This document shows positions 23,239 to 32,231 of a stretch of DNA of 63,011 nt, piece after piece. Both the position numbers and the translations under genes were made by a program. Location: NCBI GenBank assembly GCA_019421365.1, contig JAHZFJ010000025.1, positions 1 through 63,011 of the forward strand, in the 5' to 3' direction. This DNA is from Lachnospiraceae bacterium. GTDB taxonomy: Bacteria > Bacillota > Clostridia > Lachnospirales > Lachnospiraceae. The notes beneath the pieces were generated by a model, which did not search any database, was not told the origin of the DNA, and worked only from the letters and a program-made list of their open reading frames with translations. Positions within the stretch are counted from its first letter, which is position 1; each line of letters starts with the position of its first letter.

Positions 23239-25371
23239 CTATTTCTTTACATTTGGCGGAAAACCGAATCCTACGGGATGGTGCTTACAAAATGTTGCTA
23301 TCCAATCATCTAAGGTAGTTACTCTTATTCGACCGATGTTATCAATCACTTTTCCATCTCCAATGTAAATACCTACATGACCATAGGTAAGCCCTGCACT
23401 GCTTCCGCTACTGCTGCTTTCAACTGCCACAAGCATTCCCACTTTTAGCTTTGACCTGTCTGATGTAAAGGTATAGTTTCGGTACATATCACAGGCATTC
23501 CCGCCTATATATCCAAGTCCTGCATTTTGATAGACCTGTGATACCCACATGGCACACCAGCCTGCACCCGGAGATGGCGTAATGTATGCAGCATTAACAA
23601 TCTTCTTTTGTACTTCCGTAGATGCCTCATACTCTTTTCCACCGCCGATACCTCCATTTGCACTGATAAGGTCAGAATTACCAAAGGCTTCTCTCATATT
23701 GCCTTGTGCAAGGAACAAGGCTTCATAGTGCTTTAGATTATCGGGATAGTTTGCAAAGACCTTTCGGATAATACTGTCCATCTCTTTTTTATGAAGCGTT
23801 ACGATGAGTTTTTTATACTCATAAGGTTCTTCGTGGCTTTCGGTATATTCATTGCCATCTTCATCGGTATAGGTTTCCGTAACCGTCCTGTATCTGATTT
23901 CAATTTCTTCCCTATACTCAAGGTCATACATGGACTCAAATAATTCTTTTAATATGGATTCTACTTCCGATACACTCTTTACCTCTCCGCACCTTGATGT
24001 AATGTAGGATAAAAGCTCATGGACATTATGACCGATGTATTCTGTATTATTTAAGATATATTCATCATATCCAGGATAATTTTCTTTCACATAGTCAACT
24101 TCACTTTGAAGCTCACCCTCCATATCTGAAAATTTCTGATTGATTTCACTTAGGACATTTGGCTTTGATAAATAGCTTGTTGTAAGCACAGAGCTTGTAG
24201 AGTTCATAAAGCCTGTCATTCCCGTTCCTGCAAAGTTAATCACAAAAGTCCCTAAGATAATGATACCTATGAAAATAAGCATTAGTCCTTTTGCTTTTCG
24301 GATAATCATATCCTTTGAGCTTTTCAGTGTTCCGATAAGTCCCTCTTTAATTCGATCTCTAAGCCTTGACTTATTCTCACGAGAAATTGCTGCCTTTACC
24401 TGATTTTTCTTTTGAAATCTTTTATATGCACTTGCTCTTTTATACTCATCCGTCTTTTTCAGTTCCTTTTTGGCATCACGAAATTCCAACTTTGACTTAC
24501 GCTTTCTGATTTTATAGTCCTTATTTGTAAGGTCATAGCCTCTTTTAGCTCTTTTCTTATCAGAGTACTTCTTTATGCCATGAATGAGCTTGGAGCTTGT
24601 ATCTGCTGTCTTTTCTCCTGCTTCCACTCCTTGATTTTCATCACTTCCATGAGACAAGTAATCTCTTACAGTTTCACTTCCTTTAGCAAGTCCTGAAAGG
24701 GCAGATACCTTTACCATGTCTTTTTTTAGCTTTTTCTTTTGGTCTTTTGATAGGCTGCTATAAACTTTTCCGCTGACAGCATCTTTTCCCGCCTTTTTAT
24801 CATCAGCCTTATTTCCCTTTGGTGCATCGTCCTTTTTCCTTGTATAAAGGCTTTCAGAATAGTTCTTCCTCTTGTACCTGCTTTTTTGAGTCTTATGATT
24901 TTTAAAGGAATTTTCTAATGATTTTTCTTTATGGGAAAGATTATCCTCCACATCATAGGTCGATTCAAAATAGTTGCTGTCTCTAAAGTCATTATCGTAT
25001 CTGTCTATAATCCCGTCATTATCAAGGTCTTTTCCTAAAGGATCATAGATTTTTCCATCCTTAACCTCCGTAATATAATCTGATCTTCCCGTTTCAATTG
25101 CGGAATTTACGTCTCCCTTATCTGAAGTTCTATATTTTTCGTTTCTCTTAGATGTTCCATAAGACTTTTCATTATCAGCACTTACCTTACTTGTTTTTTC
25201 ATGCACTTTATCCTGAAACCGTTCTTTCTCATGAACGATTTTACCTCTGTAATCATCGTTATGTTTTAGCTTACTTTCTTCAGGTATCGTATCTGTTTTA
25301 CTATGAAACATCTCTCTTTCAAGGCTTGCCTTATGCCTTTCCTTAAAATCCTTTTTCAGCTTCTTTCCCAT
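23239..25371 (-). CDS. CD1107-type conjugation wall hydrolase (CHAP/NlpC-P60-like)
   Basis: This 710-residue protein should open peptidoglycan for the mating channel. Residues 1-350 are basic and hydrophilic, with a DLDNDGIIDRYDND loop at 115-128. A single membrane helix lies near 364-385. A region of unknown fold (about 400-560) follows. The C-terminal cysteine peptidase/amidase domain has Cys 606 in GAGWCAMW and His 665 in YGHVGIYIGDG. The gene follows virB4 by 3 bases. Both catalytic residues are present, so it is probably active. Confidence 0.88.
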   Translation of the reverse strand: MGKKLKKDFKERHKASLEREMFHSKTDTIPEESKLKHNDDYRGKIVHEKERFQDKVHEKTSKVSADNEKSYGTSKRNEKYRTSDKGDVNSAIETGRSDYITEVKDGKIYDPLGKDLDNDGIIDRYDNDFRDSNYFESTYDVEDNLSHKEKSLENSFKNHKTQKSRYKRKNYSESLYTRKKDDAPKGNKADDKKAGKDAVSGKVYSSLSKDQKKKLKKDMVKVSALSGLAKGSETVRDYLSHGSDENQGVEAGEKTADTSSKLIHGIKKYSDKKRAKRGYDLTNKDYKIRKRKSKLEFRDAKKELKKTDEYKRASAYKRFQKKNQVKAAISRENKSRLRDRIKEGLIGTLKSSKDMIIRKAKGLMLIFIGIIILGTFVINFAGTGMTGFMNSTSSVLTTSYLSKPNVLSEINQKFSDMEGELQSEVDYVKENYPGYDEYILNNTEYIGHNVHELLSYITSRCGEVKSVSEVESILKELFESMYDLEYREEIEIRYRTVTETYTDEDGNEYTESHEEPYEYKKLIVTLHKKEMDSIIRKVFANYPDNLKHYEALFLAQGNMREAFGNSDLISANGGIGGGKEYEASTEVQKKIVNAAYITPSPGAGWCAMWVSQVYQNAGLGYIGGNACDMYRNYTFTSDRSKLKVGMLVAVESSSSGSSAGLTYGHVGIYIGDGKVIDNIGRIRVTTLDDWIATFCKHHPVGFGFPPNVKK
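24928..25047 (-). repeat. Shared 37-residue DxDxDG module, copy in wall hydrolase
   Basis: Residues 109-145 of the hydrolase match the module near the C-terminus of the giant protein (10091-10210) at 33 of 37 positions. Confidence 0.85.
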
Positions 25372-25374
25372 AGG

Positions 25375-27804
25375 CTACCTCACTTCTTCCGGCTTGGTAG
25401 TCATCTTCTGATATAAAATTGTATCTTTCGGAAACTTATCAATGAAAGGCACAATGGTATTTCCAAAGAATAAGAGTCCCTCACCTTCATTTGAATTAGT
25501 AACATATCTGAGCTGTGGAAGTGAGATTTTAAGTTTTCTTGCAAGTATCTCCCTATCTCCTGATGCTTGATTAAGCATTAAGACAAAGTCTGTATTGTCA
25601 AAGATATTTTCTATCTCCTTACTCATAAGTAGGTCTTTGACATTCTGCGTAATACCTGTTGGAATACCTCCCCATTTACGAAATCTTTTCCAAATCTCTA
25701 CGGAATAGGATGCTGTCTGCTCATCTTTTAAAAGCAAATGGAACTCGTCGATATAGTACCTTGTAGCCTTGTTTCCTCTGTTTTGTGACACCTTATTCCA
25801 CACCTGATCCTGAATAACAAGCATACCGATTTTCTTTAATTGACTTCCAAGCTCCTTAATATCAAAACAAAGGAGCTTCTTATTTAAATCCACATTTGAC
25901 CTGTGATTAAAGACATTGAGAGACCCCGATACATAGATTTCCATCTCTGTTGCCAGCTTCTTACCGACCTTTTCTTCCTGCCCTTTTAACATATCGTATA
26001 GGTCTTGAAGTATCGGCATATTGTCAGGAGTAGGATGTTCAAAATACTTTTCATAGATTTTAGGAAGGCACCTATCTATAACGGACTTTTCTTCTGCTGT
26101 AAGACCACTACCGCCTACTACAAGCTCAAGCATACTCATGATAAAGTTTGCCTTGTCTTTCAGCGGTGCATCCCCATCACCGTAGTTCATGTTTATATCA
26201 AGAGGATTCAGGTAATCCTTCGACTTACTGCTGACCTTAATGACTTCTCCCTTAAACTGCCTTACGAGGTTTCCATACTCTCCTTCCGGATCGCAGATAA
26301 TCACATCATCATCTGTTACTAAAATCGCATTTGCCATTTCTCTTTTGGCACTAAAGGACTTACCGCTGCCCGGAGTTCCGAGGATTAGACCGTTTGGGTT
26401 CTTTAATTTCTTTCTATCTGCCATAATCAGGTTATGGCTTAGGGCATTTAGTCCGTAGTAAAGACTATTACTTGAATTGATAAAAAGCTCCTCTGTGGTA
26501 AATGGCATAAATACTGCCGTTGATGAGCTTGTCAATCCTCTATCTATTTCAATCTTATTTACACCAAGAGGCAGCACGCTCACTAAACCTTGTTCCTGAG
26601 AATGGTCAAGTCTTTTCAGCTTACAGTTATGCTTATTTGCAATGGAGCTTATTTGAGCAATTGTGTTATCGAGCTTTTGCACTGTCCTTGCAAAGTTCAT
26701 AAAGACGATACTTACCACAAACATTCGCTCATCTCTTGTCTGCAAGTCTTTTAAGAGGCTCTTTACATCCTCACCATAGGTAATTAAGTCCGATGGAAGA
26801 ATGTCCATATCATAACCGCTTCTTACCGCCTTCTTATTTTCCTCAATTTTCATCTTATCAATATCAGTGTTTTTTCGTTTTACCATCTTAATGGCTTCCG
26901 ATTGGTCGATTGCCCTAATATGAAAGGAAATATTGATGTTATCGTCAATATCCAAAAACTCGGATAACATCCTATCTGAAAGCTCACTGGCAAGGATTTG
27001 AAAATGACTTGTTGCTCCGATGAATTTGCCGAACTTAAAGTATCTACTCGGTGTAAAGTTAAACTCATCAGGCACAATATATGTCTTTGTGCTTTCCCTT
27101 TTCTTTAGGTCTTTGTAGGAAAATTTAAATGTTTTATTTGGATTTAAAACATCATGAAGTATCTTTAGCCTTTCTTCTCCGTTTAGGCTTTCTGCTCTTA
27201 CTCCCATACTTTTAAGACTCGATAATATATCTATCTCCAGTCTTTCAAGTTTTGATGTTGCCTGTTCTAAATTATCCGCTTCCACTGTAAAGGTTACATA
27301 CTTTGATTTTTTCAATCCGTTATTTCCCTTTACAATCTGGCTTTTAAGCATCTCTCTAAATTCAAAGCGTATATCGTCGAAACCGTCCTTTTTATCCGGT
27401 ATCTGAATTGCCGACTTCATTTCTTCGTTTCGTCCGAGCTGATTGATATATGAAAACTCAATGCTGATACTTGGATCAAAAGAGTTTAGGAAGTTTGCAA
27501 ATTGATTAAAAATCAAGTCCCTATCTTCATCTAAGGCAAGCTGATAGTTAATGTCCTGAAAGGCTATACTTTTACTGAAGTGCTTTTCATCAAGCTGGCA
27601 TATTCCGCTTTTTAAAAGCCTTAGATAGGGAATGGTATCTTCTACCGTATATCTTTTCGGTTCTTTCTTAAAGATAAGGTCAAGGATTCCTCCCTTATCT
27701 TTTTTTGACTTGCAATTACTTTTCTTTAAGTCCCGCTTTTGACTTCTCAATGCCTTTTCGTTTTGCATGAGTTTTATTTGCTGAATTTTTCTTTTCTTGT
27801 TCAA
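25375..27804 (-). CDS. VirB4/TraE-type conjugation ATPase
   Basis: This 809-residue ATPase powers channel assembly and DNA movement. Walker A is GTPGSGKSF (near residue 474) and Walker B is YYIDEFHLL (near 683). The N-terminal part (about 50-400) resembles the CagE/TrbE/VirB domain. The start is TTG at 27804, well supported by AAGGAGG 6 bases upstream, although it lies 89 bases inside the end of prgI. An in-frame ATG 12 codons later lacks such a site. The basic first 45 residues are unusual. Confidence 0.92.
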   Translation of the reverse strand: MNKKRKIQQIKLMQNEKALRSQKRDLKKSNCKSKKDKGGILDLIFKKEPKRYTVEDTIPYLRLLKSGICQLDEKHFSKSIAFQDINYQLALDEDRDLIFNQFANFLNSFDPSISIEFSYINQLGRNEEMKSAIQIPDKKDGFDDIRFEFREMLKSQIVKGNNGLKKSKYVTFTVEADNLEQATSKLERLEIDILSSLKSMGVRAESLNGEERLKILHDVLNPNKTFKFSYKDLKKRESTKTYIVPDEFNFTPSRYFKFGKFIGATSHFQILASELSDRMLSEFLDIDDNINISFHIRAIDQSEAIKMVKRKNTDIDKMKIEENKKAVRSGYDMDILPSDLITYGEDVKSLLKDLQTRDERMFVVSIVFMNFARTVQKLDNTIAQISSIANKHNCKLKRLDHSQEQGLVSVLPLGVNKIEIDRGLTSSSTAVFMPFTTEELFINSSNSLYYGLNALSHNLIMADRKKLKNPNGLILGTPGSGKSFSAKREMANAILVTDDDVIICDPEGEYGNLVRQFKGEVIKVSSKSKDYLNPLDINMNYGDGDAPLKDKANFIMSMLELVVGGSGLTAEEKSVIDRCLPKIYEKYFEHPTPDNMPILQDLYDMLKGQEEKVGKKLATEMEIYVSGSLNVFNHRSNVDLNKKLLCFDIKELGSQLKKIGMLVIQDQVWNKVSQNRGNKATRYYIDEFHLLLKDEQTASYSVEIWKRFRKWGGIPTGITQNVKDLLMSKEIENIFDNTDFVLMLNQASGDREILARKLKISLPQLRYVTNSNEGEGLLFFGNTIVPFIDKFPKDTILYQKMTTKPEEVR

Positions 27805-28105
27805 GGTAAACCTCCTTTCTCACTCTCTTTTGCGGTTGATAAAACTTATGAAGATAAATGTACTTAAAGTATTTCTCAAATGTCAGTCCGTCTTTTTCAA
27901 ATAGTGTGATGAAAAAGATAGGAAGCGTGGATACGATAAGGAATATGACAGCTATGTCATTTGGCACAAACTTCCTCATAAATAAATAGACTGGTATTCC
28001 AACCAGTCCTGCAAGTGTGAAGCCTATGAGCTGCCTTTTCGTTAGGTTAAAAGCAACCTTTGTCTTTACCCTATTTAAGTCTTTAGGGATTGGTACATAT
28101 GCCAT
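27716..28105 (-). CDS. PrgI-family membrane protein
   Basis: This 129-residue protein begins with the PrgI-type sequence VPIPKDLNRVKTKVAFNLT, has two membrane helices (about residues 30-70) and a basic tail. PrgI is a small inner-membrane subunit encoded next to VirB4 in Gram-positive type IV secretion systems. The last 89 bases also encode the start of virB4 in another frame, so the basic tails of both products are written in the same DNA. Confidence 0.88.
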   Translation of the reverse strand: MAYVPIPKDLNRVKTKVAFNLTKRQLIGFTLAGLVGIPVYLFMRKFVPNDIAVIFLIVSTLPIFFITLFEKDGLTFEKYFKYIYLHKFYQPQKRVRKEVYLEQEKKNSANKTHAKRKGIEKSKAGLKEK

Positions 28106-28108
28106 ATC

Positions 28109-28369
28109 TTACCTCCCATCTTCTTTACCCTTTGACAGCTCCTCAAAGTGTTCATATACAGAGCCGATTTCTTCCTGAATAGTCGCAAGCTGTTCGTCTG
28201 TGTTCTTGTTATATCTTTGCTGCATTAGGTAAAAATCGTTATGGCAGCGACCAATGTCCTCTGTTTTTTCTTCCAATTCTTCCACCTTATTATGAAGCCT
28301 GATCCTATCAATTATCGCCATAATACCTGCTCCAATTACTACTATAAATACTGTTTTTCTTTTGTTCAT
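28109..28369 (-). CDS. Small membrane protein of the transfer operon
   Basis: This 86-residue protein has one N-terminal membrane helix (VFIVVIGAGIMAIIDRI) and a helical cytoplasmic or external part likely to form a coiled coil. It sits between the VirB6-like gene and prgI, with 3 bases to prgI. I do not recognise a family; its place suggests a channel accessory subunit. Confidence 0.7.
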   Translation of the reverse strand: MNKRKTVFIVVIGAGIMAIIDRIRLHNKVEELEEKTEDIGRCHNDFYLMQQRYNKNTDEQLATIQEEIGSVYEHFEELSKGKEDGR

Positions 28370-28386
28370 ATTACCCTTCCTTTCTT

Positions 28387-29250
28387 TTAGTGTGCATTTA
28401 ATACGCTTTTGGCCAGTGTTCCGCTCTTTAACATCATTAACCCTAGCAAAACCGCATATCCAAGTATCGTAAAGGTACTTGTGTGTATATCTGTTATCTG
28501 TATTGTCTTAACTAATACTGCGTATATTCCAAGACAAACCATTAAAAAGAGTCCTTGTAAACCTATGGCAAACAATCCTTTGATATAGTTTGTTCCAATC
28601 TGTCCCCACTCTTTGTTTCCCATTGTGGCAAATGGAATGGCTGAAATGGATGAGTAAACATAAATCTCAAACATTCTTCCGTAAACCACAAGCATAATCA
28701 CAATTGAAATGACCTGTATTGCCACCTTTATAAGCGAGGTTTCAAAGAGTATCATGACAAGCTCTCCAAGACCTTTATCCTTTAATCCATCTACCATTTT
28801 TACTATCTGATCTCCGGAGATAACGGCAGAAGTATTGATTACCCCTGCCGCTTTATTTACCATGTGCTGTGCCACATCAAAGACCGCCATTGAAAACTCA
28901 AATGCATGTGATACTAACCATACAGCAATCCACATCTTGATGATGTACTTGAAAAATTCAAAAGTATCTGTATCGTGCATATTGTTCTTTTGCATTACCA
29001 TATTGATAAGCTCGATACAAAGGACTGCTGTGATGATTAGCCCTGCTATGGGAATAATGACGGAATCGTTAATGCTTTTAATAAAGGCAAATACATCTCC
29101 GTTCCACCCCATAGGAGTTTTTCCTACATCTGTTGCAACTGCACCAACTTTATCGTTGATGTCAAGAAACATGGACTCTAAGTTTGCTTGAATACCGCCC
29201 AGTAGAAGCTCTTTAAAGAATTCTTCTATCTTGTCGAATATTCCAAACAT
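28387..29250 (-). CDS. VirB6/TrbL-like channel protein
   Basis: This 287-residue polytopic protein has five or six membrane helices and the layout of the TrbL/VirB6 group: an amphipathic start (FGIFDKIEEFFKELLLGGI) and hydrophobic segments near residues 65-85, 105-125, 175-200, 225-245 and 255-280. It would form part of the inner-membrane translocation channel. It follows the Maff2 gene by 19 bases in the same operon. Confidence 0.85.
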   Translation of the reverse strand: MFGIFDKIEEFFKELLLGGIQANLESMFLDINDKVGAVATDVGKTPMGWNGDVFAFIKSINDSVIIPIAGLIITAVLCIELINMVMQKNNMHDTDTFEFFKYIIKMWIAVWLVSHAFEFSMAVFDVAQHMVNKAAGVINTSAVISGDQIVKMVDGLKDKGLGELVMILFETSLIKVAIQVISIVIMLVVYGRMFEIYVYSSISAIPFATMGNKEWGQIGTNYIKGLFAIGLQGLFLMVCLGIYAVLVKTIQITDIHTSTFTILGYAVLLGLMMLKSGTLAKSVLNAH

Positions 29251-29269
29251 CTAAGCTCTCCTTTTCTTA

Positions 29270-29485
29270 TTACTTGAGTACATTTGCAAGAAGCGGAATC
29301 AGCTTAAGTCCGATAAGGACAATGCCTCCTCCCGCCATAAGCTGCTTGATGCCCTGAGATTTCGCTCCCGGATTATCATTACCATATCCTTCCATAAGGT
29401 TGATAACTCCCCATGCTCCAAGTCCAGCACCTACTGCCATAACTAAAATCTTTAATACATTTACTGCCTGTGCGAAAAATTCCAT
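29270..29485 (-). CDS. Maff2-family small membrane protein
   Basis: This 71-residue protein has two membrane helices joined by a short loop (residues 8-28 and 45-68), with a Gly-rich first helix (VLKILVMAVGAGLGAWGVINL) trimmed here to its general pattern. It matches the Maff2-type protein found before VirB6 in these ICEs. A VirB2-like pilin or channel role has been guessed for such proteins; that is inference. Confidence 0.8.
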   Translation of the reverse strand: MEFFAQAVNVLKILVMAVGAGLGAWGVINLMEGYGNDNPGAKSQGIKQLMAGGGIVLIGLKLIPLLANVLK

Positions 29486-29488
29486 AAT

Positions 29489-29800
29489 TTATTCCTCCTC
29501 ATTTTCTTCTTTCTTCTCAATCTTGTTATATGACTTCACTACAAAGTTTTTGTAAGTCTTTCCCTCTTTTTCACGCTTCTTAAAGTAGCCGAATACATGA
29601 ATCAAATCGCCTTTTTCAAAGTCCTCTGCTTTCTCTGCTTTTTCTCCGTAGGCTGCACAATTGATGTACTCCTTGCCCTTTCCATATTTTTTTACAAGCG
29701 TAAAGTTTACAACTTCTACTTCTTCACCCTCTTTTTCAAAACTTGAGAAAGTAGGTTCTGCCACTAAGTTGGCGTTGATGTTAATCATTTCTTGTTTCAT
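29489..29800 (-). CDS. Small SSB-like protein of ICE
   Basis: This 103-residue protein has an OB-fold pattern (INANLVAEP, VVNFTLVKKYG, INCAAYGEKAEKAEDF, GDLIHVFGYFKKREK) and an acidic tail. It resembles the OB part of the larger SSB-like protein at 9267-9926. It likely binds single-stranded DNA during transfer. It lies 3 bases before the Maff2 gene. A leader with a tiny ORF and a terminator hairpin precedes it, so its expression and that of the downstream channel genes may be attenuated. Confidence 0.75.
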   Translation of the reverse strand: MKQEMININANLVAEPTFSSFEKEGEEVEVVNFTLVKKYGKGKEYINCAAYGEKAEKAEDFEKGDLIHVFGYFKKREKEGKTYKNFVVKSYNKIEKKEENEEE

Positions 29801-29827
29801 CTTTTTAAATTTCTCCTTTTCATTTCA

Positions 29828-29863
29828 ATAAAAAAAACGACTGGAGTTTTTCTTTTCCAATCG
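29828..29863 (-). terminator. Terminator-like hairpin upstream of the SSB-Maff2-VirB6 genes
   Basis: On the minus strand CGATTGGA (29863-29856) pairs with TCCAGTCG (29845-29838), with one wobble, followed by eight T. It is about 30 bases before the SSB-like start and would stop transcription unless it is bypassed. Confidence 0.65.
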
Positions 29864-29890
29864 CTGATACTCTTACTATTTAGTTTTCGT

Positions 29891-29917
29891 TTAAGTGGGA
29901 TTTCTGATCCTTATCAT
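29891..29917 (-). other. Possible 8-residue leader peptide
   Basis: An ATG at 29917 with AGGAGG four bases upstream opens an ORF encoding MIRIRNPT and then stops. It ends about 28 bases before the terminator hairpin at 29828-29863. This is the arrangement of a translated leader in attenuation control, but there is no direct proof. Confidence 0.4.
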
Positions 29918-29937
29918 CTTGCCTCCTGATTTTGAAT

Positions 29938-29969
29938 AAAAAAACAGCAAATCTTTTTAAGACTTACTG
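29938..29969 (-). terminator. Terminator overlapping virD4 stop
   Basis: On the minus strand CAGTAAGTCTT (29969-29959) pairs with AAGATTTGCTG (29955-29945), with two wobble pairs, followed by seven T. The hairpin contains the virD4 stop codon. Confidence 0.6.
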
Positions 29970-31748
29970 CATTCTTGTAATAACCGTCTCTCTATTTAAT
30001 TTTGCTTTTCCTTTTCGCTTCATATAGCTTTCTATGTCAAACAAATTCTTCTTGTCATAATCCTCAAGCAGCTTATAATTCTTGTGCTTTGTAATATCGT
30101 ATTTATCTGAAAGAAAAGGTCTGACACCTCTAAGCTGAAATATACATTTTCCACCGTCCATTACAGTAATCTCATCTTGACTCATCAGTTCCTTACCAGT
30201 CTTTTGATAGTTTAAACCAAAGCTCTTTTGATTTGACCTTGTTTCCGACGTGTTATACAGGTCGATAGTTTCTTTTCCCAGTGTTTCAGACAATTCTTTT
30301 AGCGTAGTTTTCTCCTTGCCACCAAGAAACAAGGTACTATCACAGTTACCTACGATTGTATCAGCGTTATCCTTGTAGATTGCCTTTAGCTGAGATTGTG
30401 CTTGAAGTATGATACTTGCTGAAATCTCTCTTGAACGGATTGTTGCAATTAACTTCTCAAACTTAGGAATTAAGCCGATATTAGCGAACTCATCAAGTAG
30501 ACACCTCACATGGACAGGTAATCGTCCGCCATATACATCATCGGCTTTATCACATAAAAGATTAAATAACTGTGAGTACATAATGGATACTACAAAGTTA
30601 AATGTATCATCGGTATCGGAGATAATAACAAATAGTGCTGTTTTTCTATCTCCCAGTGTATCAAGCTCAAGTTCATCGTCACTCATCAAGTCCCTAAGTT
30701 CCTGAATATCAAAGGGAGCAAGTCTTGCACCACAAGAAATAAGAATCGATTTGGCAGTTTTTCCCGCAGCCAATTTGTACTTTTTATATTGCTTCACTGC
30801 AAAGTGTGTAGGTTCTTTCTTCTCCAGTGCTTCAAAGAGCCTATCTATCGGATTCATATAGGTTTCATTATCTTCTCTGACTTCTGAAGCATCAATCATA
30901 TCAAGCAGAGTTGCAAAGTTCTTTTCTTCTCTTGGAGCTTCATAGAAGATATAGCCAATAAGTGCTGTATAGTAGAGTTTCTCAGCTTTCACCCAAAAAT
31001 CTTCACCTGATTTTTCTCCCTCTCCCTTGGTGTTTGCGATAATTGTCTGTACTAATTTGAGTATGTCCTTTTCACTTCTAAGATAAGCAAAGGGATTGTA
31101 TTTCATAGACTTTTTGAAGTTAATGGTATTTAGGATTTTTATCTCATATCCGTTATCTTCAAGCATCTTACCGCACTCAAGGACTATAGTTCCTTTAGGA
31201 TCGGTCACACAATATGACGAGTGCATCTGCATAAGGTTCGGTTTTACATAAAATCTCGTTTTTCCACTTCCTGATCCACCGATTACAAGTACATTCTTAT
31301 TTCTTGCATACTTTGGATTTGCCGGTCTGCCATTCATGGTTAATCGTTCTGTTTGCGTAAGTAGGATATTGTTTTGAAACTTTTCATCCATATATGGCTC
31401 TATATCTTTTTTCGTTCCCCATCTTGCTGAGCCATACTCTTTCCCCTGTCTAAACTTTTTAGCATTTTTCCCTTTGGTATATACGATAATTTTGATTAAA
31501 ACAGCTACTACCACTCCCATTAAAATATCCGTAGGATGAATGCTTGGAAGAAAGCTCATCGTGTTAATCTCTAATATCCCTTGAAAGATTTTGTCAATAA
31601 TATCGCCACCTACATAGACTCTTACATGATGTGAAAAGATATTGCCTACATAGAAAAATGCAAGATAGGGAATGTTCTGCTTTAGAAACTTTACCTTATC
31701 TTGCACCTTACATAAGCCTTTGATATCCTTTAATATTTTATCTATCAT
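29964..31748 (-). CDS. VirD4-type coupling ATPase
   Basis: This 594-residue protein links the relaxosome to the channel. It has N-terminal membrane segments (about residues 25-50 and 72-90), Walker A GGSGSGKTRF near residue 157, and Walker B LLDEFANIG near 420. The segment RSREISASIILQAQSQLKAI is typical of TraG/VirD4 proteins. The start overlaps the pcfB stop by four bases (ATGA type). A hairpin overlaps its own stop. Confidence 0.92.
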   Translation of the reverse strand: MIDKILKDIKGLCKVQDKVKFLKQNIPYLAFFYVGNIFSHHVRVYVGGDIIDKIFQGILEINTMSFLPSIHPTDILMGVVVAVLIKIIVYTKGKNAKKFRQGKEYGSARWGTKKDIEPYMDEKFQNNILLTQTERLTMNGRPANPKYARNKNVLVIGGSGSGKTRFYVKPNLMQMHSSYCVTDPKGTIVLECGKMLEDNGYEIKILNTINFKKSMKYNPFAYLRSEKDILKLVQTIIANTKGEGEKSGEDFWVKAEKLYYTALIGYIFYEAPREEKNFATLLDMIDASEVREDNETYMNPIDRLFEALEKKEPTHFAVKQYKKYKLAAGKTAKSILISCGARLAPFDIQELRDLMSDDELELDTLGDRKTALFVIISDTDDTFNFVVSIMYSQLFNLLCDKADDVYGGRLPVHVRCLLDEFANIGLIPKFEKLIATIRSREISASIILQAQSQLKAIYKDNADTIVGNCDSTLFLGGKEKTTLKELSETLGKETIDLYNTSETRSNQKSFGLNYQKTGKELMSQDEITVMDGGKCIFQLRGVRPFLSDKYDITKHKNYKLLEDYDKKNLFDIESYMKRKGKAKLNRETVITRMQ

Positions 31749-32230
31749 AGGCTTTGCTCCTTTTGTTTATTTTTGATTTTCTCTTTTGAAATAGAGTTTT
31801 TAGCCATCTCTTTGAACTTCTCAATATTCTTGTGAATAGATTCTTTCCTTTCTGCTTTCTTTTCTGATTTTGAAAGAACGTGCTTAAAAGCTTTATCCAT
31901 CACTTTCATATCTTTGGCTTGAAAGAATACAGAGTTTTTACCTGTCTCTTTATTTTTCATCACTGAAAATTTAACACCGTATCTATTCAACTCTTTTTTA
32001 AGTTCTTTAAGCTCAGCTTCTTCCACTGGGATTTCTTCAAGCTGTCCCTTTTTAACCATATCTTTTAGCTTTACTTCATTTCCGTTGACATTGACCAGTT
32101 TTTCAAGTCCTCCGAATTTCTCTGCTTCTTTCATCAATTTTTTTAATAAGTTTAATAGACCTTTTCCAGTAACTTTACCAGCATTTATCTCCATATTTAA
32201 GGTCTTTCTTGCTATTTCTTCATTGATCAC
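31745..32230 (-). CDS. PcfB-family protein
   Basis: This 161-residue protein matches the PcfB/DUF3801 pattern: an N-terminal helical region, a core with EEAELKELKKELNRYGVKF and FFQAKDMKVMDKAFKHVL, and a basic tail. PcfB acts with the coupling protein to bring the relaxosome to the channel, in the pCF10 case. The start is GTG at 32230 with GAGGAGG 8 bases upstream. It overlaps the virD4 start and follows the replication gene closely. Confidence 0.82.
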   Translation of the reverse strand: MINEEIARKTLNMEINAGKVTGKGLLNLLKKLMKEAEKFGGLEKLVNVNGNEVKLKDMVKKGQLEEIPVEEAELKELKKELNRYGVKFSVMKNKETGKNSVFFQAKDMKVMDKAFKHVLSKSEKKAERKESIHKNIEKFKEMAKNSISKEKIKNKQKEQSL

Positions 32231-32231
32231 A

